Assembly (NCBI GenBank): GCA_904395815.1
Contig: CAJFOC010000062.1
Coordinates: 1-60,340 of the forward strand
Reading direction: 5' to 3'
DNA from: an uncultured Holdemania sp.
GTDB taxonomy: Bacteria; Bacillota_I; Bacilli_A; Erysipelotrichales; Erysipelotrichaceae
Length of the DNA: 60,340 bases
Part shown: positions 27,687-35,507 of the stretch, piece after piece
How positions within the stretch are numbered: position 1 is the stretch's first letter
How the letters are laid out: each line of letters begins with the position of its first letter
Notes under the pieces: generated by a model
What the model saw: only the letters and a program-made list of their open reading frames with translations
The model's database searches: none
What the model was told of the DNA's origin: nothing
Position numbers and translations under genes: made by a program

Positions 27687-28970
27687 TTAGATCTGATCAA
27701 GCATGATCTGCAGAATCACCCGGTCGGTTTCTCTCATGCCGCGGCTGGCCAGCTTGCCGATGGCGGCGATGGAGTCTTCCACATCATCCTTCAGGATACC
27801 GACATTGCCGTTGTAGCTGCGGTTTTTCAATGCCATCCGGCTGGCATAATAGGCAGTCTGGATGGAAGAGACGATTTTGAAGCCGCAGGTGGCTTTGGCG
27901 CCGTCGCAGCACATGCCAGCCAGGCTGGCCAGGGTGTTTTTCAGCGCGCTGCCGACCTGCTGCGCTGTACCGCCTTCCAGATAGGTCAGCGCTCCGGCGA
28001 CCGCGCTGGAAGCGGCAACCACACCGCAGAAAGCGGACAGATGACCGATTCCGGTTTTCAGATGAACGCACAGCAGATTGGAAACCAGAAGCCCGCGCAG
28101 TAACTGCGGACGGCTGAGGTTCTTTTCTCTTGCGTAAACGATTACCGGCACGCTGGCGGTAATTCCCTGATTGCCGCTGCCGCTGTTGGTGACTACCGGC
28201 AACGCGCAGCCTTCCATCCGCGCCTCGCTGGCCGCGGCGGCACTGGCGGCCATCCGGGAAGGAAGCGAGCTGGATTCCGAGAGGACGATTTCACTGATAT
28301 GGACTCCGTATCCGCCCTTCTGTCCTTCTTCGCTGATCGCCATATTGAGGCGGATCTGACGGTCAATCAGCGCTTCCACCCGTTTCAGGTCGATGCGCCG
28401 GGCAAAGTCGAGAATTTCACTGACCGACAGACAGGACCGGTCGCAGCAGGGCTGGGCCAGCATGTCGTCGTGATCGATCACGACGCCGTTACGGCGAATG
28501 GATTGGATATGGGTGTGAGTACAGGTGATTTCCACAGCCGCGGTGGCAGAGCGGCCTTTCACCTCGGCCAGAATGTGAAGGGTAAGATCGGTATCCAGAC
28601 AGCGGACGGTGCAGATCCTGCTATCTAACAGCGCGCGCAGCTGCTGGCGCTGGGCGTCGCTGACCTCGTTGATGACCTCCAGTTTTTTCGTGCTGTCACC
28701 GGCGACAATGCCGGCCAGGGCAGCCGCTTCCACTCCGATCAGTCCGCCGGTGTTGGGTACCCGCACGCATTTGACATTTTTGATGATGTTGCTGGAACAG
28801 GAAATCACGGCGCTTTCTACCGGTTCATTCAGGACTTCGCGGGCTTTGGCCGCCGCAAAGGCAATGGCGATCGGTTCCGTGCAGCCCATGGCGGGAACCA
28901 GTTCCTCCTGCAGGATACGCAGGATTTTGTCATCCGTGTTCATAAGCGGTTTCTGATCAGTCACAGACAT
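27687..28970 (-). CDS. cyuA: L-cysteine desulfidase (CyuA/YhaM, UPF0597 family)
   Basis: 427 residues, full length. The family uses a [4Fe-4S] cluster to cleave L-cysteine to pyruvate, ammonia and sulfide in the cytoplasm and resembles the L-serine dehydratase alpha chain. Visible marks: VPAMGCTEPIAIAFA at the N-terminus, NSGSGNQGITASVP in the middle, and Cys pairs at GIGHLSAFCG and GMCCDGAKATCG. ATG 28970 overlaps the end of the upstream ATC-hydrolase-family gene by 14 bases and has no clear ribosome site, so coupling is likely. It is the last gene of a six-gene operon and its product would consume cysteine made by the upstream enzymes. Confidence 0.9.
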   Translation of the reverse strand: MSVTDQKPLMNTDDKILRILQEELVPAMGCTEPIAIAFAAAKAREVLNEPVESAVISCSSNIIKNVKCVRVPNTGGLIGVEAAALAGIVAGDSTKKLEVINEVSDAQRQQLRALLDSRICTVRCLDTDLTLHILAEVKGRSATAAVEITCTHTHIQSIRRNGVVIDHDDMLAQPCCDRSCLSVSEILDFARRIDLKRVEALIDRQIRLNMAISEEGQKGGYGVHISEIVLSESSSLPSRMAASAAAASEARMEGCALPVVTNSGSGNQGITASVPVIVYAREKNLSRPQLLRGLLVSNLLCVHLKTGIGHLSAFCGVVAASSAVAGALTYLEGGTAQQVGSALKNTLASLAGMCCDGAKATCGFKIVSSIQTAYYASRMALKNRSYNGNVGILKDDVEDSIAAIGKLASRGMRETDRVILQIMLDQI

Positions 28971-29649
28971 TGAAATTGGTATATTTGTAGTTCATGATCG
29001 TGTCCGCCATTTCCTGACCATATTCTTTTGTGAAGTCCCGCATCACTTCGCCGACAACTTCCTTGCCCTCCGCCTTGAAGATCGCCTCCGTCACCTCGGC
29101 ATAAGCCCAGAAGGAATGAGCGCAGTGAAACTCAAAGCTGAACAGGCCTTCCGGCCGTTTCGGGTGCTTTTCGCCTTCCTGGAAGCAGACGTTTTTGATG
29201 ACATGCTTGCAATGATCGCTTTTGTGCAGCGTATTGTAGACAAGATAGGTCAGATGCGGATTGAAGCCGCGGCAGATGGAACTGTCCAGATCCTCGCAAT
29301 ACGTATGACCGGCTTCTACCAGTCCCATTTCCTTGAACTGAGTATGCCATGGACAGCGGGTGATGTAGATTTCATAATCCGGATTGACCGACAGAATTTC
29401 ACTCTTGTTGGCGCATCCCTCATTGATGATTTCTTCCGTGTTGACCCATTCTCCATATTCCATGTATGTGCCGTAATCGAGCTGACGGCCGTCGCGAATC
29501 GCCCGCTGAGCCATCCGCCGTCCGCGCTGTTCGGCATAATACTGGGTAGCGTGGGTAAAGGCTTTTTTGCCGCGTTCACCAAAATGTTCCGTCAGATGAA
29601 CGTAGAATTTTGCCGCGATATAAGCGTGTACCTTTTCATTGAATCCCAT
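28957..29649 (-). CDS. L-2-amino-thiazoline-4-carboxylic acid (ATC) hydrolase family protein
   Basis: 230 residues matching the ATC_hydrolase family: GERGKKAFTHATQYYAEQRG, the Cys/His-bearing TRCPWHTQFKEMG, AGHTYCEDLDSSICRGFNP and FEFHCAHSFWAY. In pseudomonads ATC hydrolase opens the thiazoline ring to N-carbamoyl-L-cysteine. Here an amidohydrolase and a cysteine desulfidase are in the same operon, which makes a thiazoline or cysteine-derivative substrate plausible; the family is wide and the exact substrate is inference. It follows the membrane gene by 21 bases and overlaps the desulfidase gene. Confidence 0.82.
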   Translation of the reverse strand: MGFNEKVHAYIAAKFYVHLTEHFGERGKKAFTHATQYYAEQRGRRMAQRAIRDGRQLDYGTYMEYGEWVNTEEIINEGCANKSEILSVNPDYEIYITRCPWHTQFKEMGLVEAGHTYCEDLDSSICRGFNPHLTYLVYNTLHKSDHCKHVIKNVCFQEGEKHPKRPEGLFSFEFHCAHSFWAYAEVTEAIFKAEGKEVVGEVMRDFTKEYGQEMADTIMNYKYTNFNVCD

Positions 29650-29670
29650 AATTTCCTCCTGATTTTTCCA

Positions 29671-30366
29671 TTATTTCAGTTTGTGCAGATTCATCATCCG
29701 GGCTGCGAAAACGCCGATGATTACGCAGAACAGCAGTGAAGCGTAGCCGCCGCCAAACGGCAGAACCGCGAAGACGCCGTTCATCGCCAGCAAGCGCAGG
29801 ATGACCGCGCACGGAAGAACGATGATGCTGGTCTTGAAGTCCAGCATGACGCGCTGAACGCACATCGCGCCAAACAACGCCGGCAGCAGGTAATTCAAAG
29901 CGTGAACAACGGCGGCAGGCAGAATGCTCAGAATGAAATTACCGGCAACAGCGACGATGGTCATCACTGCCAGACTGATGAAGATGGAAGTGGCAATCGC
30001 GATACAGGAGATGACGGTGCCATGTTCGGTACCGGCTTGCACATCGGTTGCGCTCAGCGCGGAGGTGGCAGCCGGGGCACGGATTTCCTTGGAATTGCCG
30101 GCGATGTAGGTCATGTACATGCCGGGAATGTGCAGGATCGGATACAGGGTTACCGGATCGACGACATACCAGGCAAACATGGCGGAAGCCAGCGAGATGA
30201 AGCCGGTAATGAAGCCATCCAGACTCGGGATGTAGCCATAGATAAGAAACAGAGCGACAGAAGGGATGAAAATCAGCGGGATGGACAGCCAGCATGTAAT
30301 TTTTCCCCATTTAATGATGTAAGGCAGATATTCCTTGTAATAAACGTTTTTCTGTTCCTGATTCAT
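29671..30366 (-). CDS. Multipass membrane protein, second component of a predicted transporter
   Basis: 231 residues with about six membrane segments (for example LSIPLIFIPSVALFLIYGYI, ISCIAIATSIFISLAVMTIV, FGGGYASLLFCVIIGVFAA) and short loops. No characterised family recognised. It begins 12 bases after the DUF5058-type gene and precedes the ATC-hydrolase gene by 21 bases, so the two membrane proteins probably act as a pair that imports the substrate of the operon. That role is inference from operon context only. Confidence 0.75.
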   Translation of the reverse strand: MNQEQKNVYYKEYLPYIIKWGKITCWLSIPLIFIPSVALFLIYGYIPSLDGFITGFISLASAMFAWYVVDPVTLYPILHIPGMYMTYIAGNSKEIRAPAATSALSATDVQAGTEHGTVISCIAIATSIFISLAVMTIVAVAGNFILSILPAAVVHALNYLLPALFGAMCVQRVMLDFKTSIIVLPCAVILRLLAMNGVFAVLPFGGGYASLLFCVIIGVFAARMMNLHKLK

Positions 30367-30378
30367 ACCGTCACCTCC

Positions 30379-31101
30379 TTAAATCACACCGGTCATCAGG
30401 TCGATGATCGTGGCGGTCGCGGCGCCGATGATCATGCAGATCGTCAGCCCCCATTCCTTCAGCCATTGTTTGTTGGCCTTTTTGTTATAGGTCTGAATGA
30501 GGAACATGACCAGTCCGCTGGCCAGTACCGCATAGCCCTGGTGAGTAAACGGAATTAACCGGTCCATGACCATGGAGGAATAAACGCCGATCAGCGCGCC
30601 GGTACCGATAATCGGAACGAGCTTTTCATTGCCGCCGGCCAGTTTGTTCTGGACGACTTCCATCTTATCGGAAAAGACGGCGGCAAAGACGACCCACGCG
30701 ACGCAGCCGGCGCCCATGACCAGACAGGCGGTGGACAGGTAGCTGCCATCCATGGCGGCAGAGCCGATTTCAATGCCCATGCCCTCGGCGGCATACGTAG
30801 CGCCCTGCAGCTCATAGGAAACTGATCCGATGAAGTCCACACGCAGCCAGGCCAGCGGCCCGCCGACATACAGCATCAGCGCCAGCATCGCCGTCAGCAT
30901 GACGAAACACGGTCCGACTGAGGTGACGGCGGCACTGCGGATGGCCGCCTTGACCTGCGTTTTGGAAATACCGACCCGCTCTGAATCCCGGATACTGCGG
31001 CGGAAGAAGAGGTAGGCCTGATACAGGACGATCAAAACGCCCGGAGCGCATGCAAGCCACATGACGATTCCGTTTGCCAATTCTTTGTATGCTTCGGTCA
31101 T
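30379..31101 (-). CDS. DUF5058-family membrane protein, predicted transporter component
   Basis: 240 residues, six or seven membrane segments (about 10-30, 58-80, 120-145, 165-185, 190-205, 218-237). The segment SVGPCFVMLTAMLALMLYVG and the SYLSTACLVMG helix fit the DUF5058 family as I remember it. Such proteins occur beside a second small membrane protein and peptidase or amidohydrolase genes. A GGAGA site precedes ATG 31101. The 108-base gap upstream holds two TTCCGGAA palindromes and an unused AGGAGGG. Confidence 0.75.
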   Translation of the reverse strand: MTEAYKELANGIVMWLACAPGVLIVLYQAYLFFRRSIRDSERVGISKTQVKAAIRSAAVTSVGPCFVMLTAMLALMLYVGGPLAWLRVDFIGSVSYELQGATYAAEGMGIEIGSAAMDGSYLSTACLVMGAGCVAWVVFAAVFSDKMEVVQNKLAGGNEKLVPIIGTGALIGVYSSMVMDRLIPFTHQGYAVLASGLVMFLIQTYNKKANKQWLKEWGLTICMIIGAATATIIDLMTGVI

Positions 31102-31209
31102 AATTTTTTCTCCTTATTCTCTTCTTACTGGGATAAAGCTGGAAAACGGTGACTGAATTCCGGAATGAACGTCGTTCCCTCCTTTCTGAGTTTCCGGAAA
31201 CAAGCGGAT

Positions 31210-32559
31210 TTATTTCTGGGATGGCATCGGCTGCATGTCCAGCGTTTCAGTTTTGCTGACGCTGTCCATGTATTGCCGGTAGGAATCCCGGGTAAATTTC
31301 GGATCGAAGCCGGCGATCAGGGATCTGGCTTTTTCCGCGTTGTTTTTCAGCAGATGATACACGGTCAGGGCGAACATCTTGGCGGTGACGACATAAGCCA
31401 ACTCCTCGTCCACCGGCTGCATGCTGGCATTGTGCAATACGCCGCGATATCCGCCGGTTTTGAACTGCAGCAGCGGCATGAGATTGGACAGATCACCGAA
31501 ATCGGTGGAACCGGTCGAATCTTCTCCGTCGCTGAAGTCAAATTCCACCTGCGGATAGCTTTCCTGCAGCGTTGTCATCGCTTCTTTCATAGCGGAGGTA
31601 TCATTGGCCGGGACGGTTGGCAGATAGCCTGGCAAAGTGACGATTTCCGCGCCGCAGCCGGAAGCGATGGCGCCGGCCCGGATGGCACGGTCAAATTTTT
31701 CGCTGGCTTCCATGAAAGCCGGAATGTTGTTGGCCCGTACGGAATATTCCATCGTGACGGTATCGGCGATGACGTTCATCGCGGTTCCGCCGCGGGAGAT
31801 GAATCCGTGAACCCGTACGGAGTCCTCATCGCGGAAGCTTTCCCGCTGCAGGTTGATCGCATGCATGGCCAGCTCTGCCGCCGCCAGCGCGTCAATGCCT
31901 TTTTCCGGGCTGCCTGCGGCATGGGAAGCTTTGCCGAGATAACGCACGGTTTTGTTGACGAAGCCGTTGTTGTGCCCGTTGCCGATGCGGACGCCGGCGG
32001 CAGGATCAGTATGATGACCGACGGTGATGTCGATGTCTTCCAGCGCGCCGATGCGGATCAGCTCGCATTTGCCTCCGCCATAGGCGATCTTGCCTTCTTT
32101 CATCAGGCTGTTTTTGAACTCGATATCCACGAATTCCTCGGCTGGGACGCCGAAGAAGACGACGTTGCCGTCCAGGCTGGCCATGACTTCTTCATCCGCC
32201 AGCGCGATCAGCGCGCCCATGACGCCGGTGAGCTGGGCGTTGTGGCCGCAGCAGTGAGATGCGCCGGTCTGCGGGTTGGCATCAGGATGAGTCGGAATCG
32301 GCAGCGCGTCCAGTTCGCCCATGACGCTGACGATCAGCTCGCCTTCCTTTTTCTCTTTCAGATAGCCTTTGACGCCGGTAATGGCCAGACCTGTTTCCAC
32401 CCGGGCGCAGCGTCCTTCGATCGCTTCCTGAAATTTGGCGGCGGTGCGGAATTCCTTGTAGCCCATCTCCGCGTGGTGCCAGATATCCTGACCAAACGCG
32501 ATGATGTCTTCCCGGTGCTGATCAATCAGCTCGCAGATACGTTGTTCAATCTTGTCCAT
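31210..32559 (-). CDS. M20-family amidohydrolase (AbgB-like metallopeptidase)
   Basis: 449 residues. M20D-type features: GELDALP (metal ligand region), CCGHNAQLTGVMGAL with the Asn seen in AbgB-type enzymes, PAEEF with catalytic Glu, and GKASHAAGSPEKGIDA in the dimerisation domain. M20 enzymes remove acyl, carbamoyl or aminoacyl groups from amino acids with two metal ions. In this operon a role in releasing cysteine from a conjugate or from N-carbamoyl-cysteine is an attractive inference. The start overlaps the regulator gene by 14 bases; AGAGGGGG lies upstream. Confidence 0.9.
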   Translation of the reverse strand: MDKIEQRICELIDQHREDIIAFGQDIWHHAEMGYKEFRTAAKFQEAIEGRCARVETGLAITGVKGYLKEKKEGELIVSVMGELDALPIPTHPDANPQTGASHCCGHNAQLTGVMGALIALADEEVMASLDGNVVFFGVPAEEFVDIEFKNSLMKEGKIAYGGGKCELIRIGALEDIDITVGHHTDPAAGVRIGNGHNNGFVNKTVRYLGKASHAAGSPEKGIDALAAAELAMHAINLQRESFRDEDSVRVHGFISRGGTAMNVIADTVTMEYSVRANNIPAFMEASEKFDRAIRAGAIASGCGAEIVTLPGYLPTVPANDTSAMKEAMTTLQESYPQVEFDFSDGEDSTGSTDFGDLSNLMPLLQFKTGGYRGVLHNASMQPVDEELAYVVTAKMFALTVYHLLKNNAEKARSLIAGFDPKFTRDSYRQYMDSVSKTETLDMQPMPSQK

Positions 32560-33241
32560 TAACGGACCCCCTCTCTATCTTTGACAGATAACGATATGCG
32601 GTCGCCTCGGAAATCGCCAGCTGTCTGGCAACCTCCGGGATTGCGCCTTTGAACAGAAACACGCCTTTTTCCTCCAGCTTTTTCATCACCATCAGCTTTT
32701 CGCTGTAGGTCAGCCGGTCTGCAGGCAGCTGCAGTTCCTCCAGGATTTCGCGAAAAACAAATTCCACGGTCTCCCCGACGTTTTCCGGAAAATGTTCGCG
32801 CCAGCCGCTGATCCTGCCGATGGAAACGGAGGCGGAGGACGAATCATCAGGATCCAGCCTGAACAGTTCACGAAGCTGTTTCAGAACGGTGATTTCTTCA
32901 TTTTTATCAATGTTGACGCACATCATTCCCAACAGCTGCGCCGCTTCATTTTTGATAAAGCGGGTATAACAGATCAGCTCGTGGCCTTCCTTGGAAAAGC
33001 CCCGGTAGTTCAGCAGTTCATCTTTGTCCTGATAGATTTTGTTGCGAATGTACGACAGCGCTGCTCCGTTGAGAGAGGAGCCGATTTTGCGCCCGCTGAT
33101 ATGTCCGTTAATGATGGCGACGACAGAATGATCGGCCTGGGTGGTATCGTGCAGAACGATTTCCGTATTGTTTCCGATGAAATGGCCGAGAAAGCGGACG
33201 ATGGCGCAATATTCTTTTATGATTTTATCCATGGGGTTCAC
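32546..33241 (-). CDS. YheO/DauR-like transcriptional regulator
   Basis: 231 residues. Residues about 10-125 form the YheO PAS-like ligand domain (GNNTEIVLHDTTQADHSVVA; INGHISGRKIGS). The last 65 residues form a helix-turn-helix (LMVMKKLEEKGVFLFKGAIP, VARQLAISEATAYRYLSKI). Relatives control amino-acid catabolism, including D-arginine use (DauR). It is the first gene of the operon, so it is autoregulated if it acts at the promoter region 33264-33319, which holds a duplicated 13-bp element. Confidence 0.87.
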   Translation of the reverse strand: MNPMDKIIKEYCAIVRFLGHFIGNNTEIVLHDTTQADHSVVAIINGHISGRKIGSSLNGAALSYIRNKIYQDKDELLNYRGFSKEGHELICYTRFIKNEAAQLLGMMCVNIDKNEEITVLKQLRELFRLDPDDSSSASVSIGRISGWREHFPENVGETVEFVFREILEELQLPADRLTYSEKLMVMKKLEEKGVFLFKGAIPEVARQLAISEATAYRYLSKIERGSVNGQD

Positions 33242-33263
33242 CTGTGCGGCTGACGCCCTTTCT

Positions 33264-33319
33264 TTAAGAATAATTTATCATTGAAAGCGATTACAATCAA
33301 GATATATTAAGAATAATTT
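33264..33319 (-). promoter_or_regulatory. Promoter and putative operator of the cysteine-conjugate operon
   Basis: The leftward promoter is TTGATT (33301-33296), 17-bp spacer, TAAATT (33278-33273). The 13-bp element TTAAGAATAATTT occurs twice in direct orientation (33264-33276 and 33307-33319), once over the -10 and once just upstream of the -35, as expected for a local repressor or activator. Confidence 0.55.
33282..33295. promoter_or_regulatory. CcpA cre site inside the operon promoter
   Basis: TGAAAGCGATTACA fits the Bacillus consensus TGWAANCGNTNWCA at every position on both strands. It lies between the -35 and -10, where bound CcpA would block transcription. Confidence 0.7.
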
Positions 33320-33467
33320 CTTATCTTAACGAAATCTTTACCTTGGAATAATAATTTTTTCTTACGTTGATGGTGCTGCCTGAGGATTCTGCTGTATTGA
33401 ACAATGTGATACAATGAAAAAAAGATCTGAAGATGAAAACCGGGAAGATCATGAGGGGAGGAATTTG

Positions 33468-34973
33468 ATGGCGAAACAGTTCATCTTGTTAATGAGCGAT
33501 ACAACGCGCTGCGATATGATCGGCGCTTATGGGCACAAGGCCATGAGCACGCCGAATCTGGATCGTCTGGCGGAAGAGGGAGTGTGGTTTACGGAGGCTT
33601 ATTGCGCTCAGCCGGTCTGCGGACCGGCGCGCAGCGCTCTTTTTACCGGACAGTTTCCCCACTCCAATGGGGTGATTGCCAATTGTCTGCCGTTAGGAGA
33701 TAACGTAAAAACGATTGGCCAGCGTCTTTCTGACCAGGGGATTCATTGCGGTTATATCGGCAAGTGGCATCTGGACGGCTTTGATTATTTCGGCAACGGC
33801 CGCTGTCCGGAAGGCTTTGACGCCGATTACTGGTATGACATGCGCTGTTATCTGGAGGAGCTGGATGAGTCCTGGCGGCGCCGCAGCCGCCGCAGTGAAA
33901 CCTCGTTTGATGAAGATTTTGATGAAACGATGACTTATGGCTACCGGGTAGCTTCCCGGGCGGTGGATTTTATCGAGCAGTTCGGCAAGGAAGATTTTTT
34001 TCTTACGGTTTCCTTTGACGAACCGCATGGGCCCTCGCTGACGCCGGCGCCGTTCAATACGATGTACGAGGGGGTCTGTTTTGAGGATAATCCCAACTAT
34101 GCGGACGATCTGTCTGACAAACCGCTGATGCAGCAGCTCTGGGCCGGGGAGGGCCGATTTCTTCCGGCAGATCATTTTCACCGGCCGACGGCAGCGCTGT
34201 CGCTGTTTCTGGGCTGCAACAGCTTTATGGATGCCATGGCCGGGCGGGTGCTGGAAGCGATTGAGCGATGCTGTCCGGAGGCGGTGGTGATGTTTACCAG
34301 CGATCATGGCGATCTGTGCGGCAATCATAAGCTGCAGACCAAAAATGGCGTGGCGTATCGCGAGGTAGCCAACATTCCATGGATTATCCGGGATCATCAG
34401 CACCGGGGTGTTCGCCATGCGCTTGTCAGTCATGTGGATTTTGTGCCGGGAGTGCTGGAATACTTCGGCCTTGGCATTCCCAGACTGCTGGAAGGGAAGA
34501 GCTTCTGGCCGCTGGTGCGAGAAGAGGAAGCGGTCATTCATGAAGCGGTGTTTGTGGAATTTGGACGTTATGAAGTCGATCACGACGGTTTCGGCGGCCT
34601 GCAGCTGATGCGCAGCGCTTTTGACGGCAGGATGAAGCTGGTACTTCATCTGTGCGATACGGATGAGCTTTATGATGTGCGGCAGGATCCGGGTGAAGTC
34701 GTCAATCTGATCGATGATCCCCGTTACGCGCGGCAGCGGAATCATCTGCATGATCTGATTTTGCAGCATATGAACGATACCCGCGACGTCTTTCGCGGAT
34801 ATTGCTGGGCGGTTCGAAAGTGGCGTACGGATCTTGTGCCGTCGTGGAGCAACGACGGCTATACGCGGCAGCGTGAAAATGAAGAGTATGAGCCAAGACA
34901 ACTGGATTATGATACCGGAATGCCAATGGAAAACGCGGTACGGCGGAAGAAAATTGTGGATGAAAAGCTCTGA
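33468..34973 (+). CDS. Type I sulfatase (formylglycine-dependent)
   Basis: 501 residues. The active-site motif CGPAR in QPVCGPARSALFTG is the C-x-P-x-R sequence converted to formylglycine, so a sulfatase-maturing enzyme must be encoded elsewhere. Metal-binding segments are MSDTTRCDMIGAYG near the start and FTSDHGDLCGNH in the C-terminal half. No signal peptide, so the enzyme is probably cytoplasmic. ATG 33468 follows GGGGAGGAA; a longer frame from 33414 adds a charged segment without a ribosome site. The substrate is not evident. It is divergent from the cysteine-conjugate operon. Confidence 0.9.
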   Translation: MAKQFILLMSDTTRCDMIGAYGHKAMSTPNLDRLAEEGVWFTEAYCAQPVCGPARSALFTGQFPHSNGVIANCLPLGDNVKTIGQRLSDQGIHCGYIGKWHLDGFDYFGNGRCPEGFDADYWYDMRCYLEELDESWRRRSRRSETSFDEDFDETMTYGYRVASRAVDFIEQFGKEDFFLTVSFDEPHGPSLTPAPFNTMYEGVCFEDNPNYADDLSDKPLMQQLWAGEGRFLPADHFHRPTAALSLFLGCNSFMDAMAGRVLEAIERCCPEAVVMFTSDHGDLCGNHKLQTKNGVAYREVANIPWIIRDHQHRGVRHALVSHVDFVPGVLEYFGLGIPRLLEGKSFWPLVREEEAVIHEAVFVEFGRYEVDHDGFGGLQLMRSAFDGRMKLVLHLCDTDELYDVRQDPGEVVNLIDDPRYARQRNHLHDLILQHMNDTRDVFRGYCWAVRKWRTDLVPSWSNDGYTRQRENEEYEPRQLDYDTGMPMENAVRRKKIVDEKL

Positions 34974-34990
34974 AACCGATGGAAAGCGCG

Positions 34991-35027
34991 GCGGCAGGCA
35001 GATTGTGAAGCCTGCCGCTGTTTTTTT
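34991..35027 (+). terminator. Sulfatase gene terminator
   Basis: 9-bp stem GCGGCAGGC/GCCTGCCGC (34991-34999 with 35010-35018) followed by a T7 run. Confidence 0.88.
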
Positions 35028-35102
35028 CAGAATTAGGTAAAAAAGAGCTTGCATTTCATTTGAAGATAGGTTATCATAATAAAGCAGTCAGCAAAAAGAA
35101 AT

Positions 35103-35187
35103 GCGGTAGTGGCGAAATAGGCAGACGCGCACGTTTCAGGGGCGTGTGGGTAAAACCGTGTGGGTTCAAGTCCCACCTACCGCACCA
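35103..35187 (+). tRNA. tRNA-Leu (anticodon CAG)
   Basis: Acceptor GCGGTAG/CTACCGC with encoded CCA (35185-35187). Anticodon stem CACGT/GCGTG encloses TTCAGGG giving CAG. Long variable arm; T-loop TTCAAGT. Followed by the terminator at 35197-35220. Confidence 0.93.
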
Positions 35188-35196
35188 TAGGATGAG

Positions 35197-35220
35197 AAAA
35201 CCTCGTAATGAGGTTTTTTT
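35197..35220 (+). terminator. Terminator of tRNA-Leu(CAG)
   Basis: Stem AAAACCTC/GAGGTTTT (35197-35204 with 35210-35217), loop GTAAT, then T. Confidence 0.85.
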
Positions 35221-35292
35221 GTTGGTTCAGAGAAAACAGGCTGAATCAAGATATGATCAAGCTCCGGGTCTGACTGATCTTTTTGTTTTGGG

Positions 35293-35316
35293 CAATCCTG
35301 ATGGATTGCTTTTTTT
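35293..35316 (+). terminator. Orphan intrinsic terminator
   Basis: Stem GCAATCC/GGATTGC (35293-35299 with 35304-35310) and T6. No gene ends just upstream. Confidence 0.75.
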
Positions 35317-35424
35317 CTGTTTTCATTGCAGCGCCGCGGTTTCTGCATTTCAGAACTATCCGATGTTTTCAGCCGGAACGATACGACAAATACCACGGAT
35401 TGTCTGTTTTGGGAAAAGCCAGGG

Positions 35425-35478
35425 TTGTCATTTGCGGCAGAGGGCGTATAATCATTTAACATGGTTAACAGTAAACCA
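35425..35478 (+). promoter_or_regulatory. Promoter and palindromic operator of the MarR-ABC operon
   Basis: TTGTCA (35425-35430), 16-bp spacer, TATAAT (35447-35452). Ten bases downstream is TGGTTAACAGTAAACCA (35462-35478) with 5-bp perfect arms, the size and place of a MarR operator. Confidence 0.65.
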
Positions 35479-35507
35479 GCTTAATGATACAAAGCGAGGT
35501 GATGAAA

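Larger units (their letters stand above)
35188..35424 (+). other. Non-coding stretch with two successive terminators
   Basis: No gene seen. It holds the tRNA terminator (AAAACCTC/GAGGTTTT, 35197-35220) and a second intrinsic terminator (GCAATCC/GGATTGC, 35293-35316) with no gene between them. The second resembles the hairpin at 45321-45346. Confidence 0.6.
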
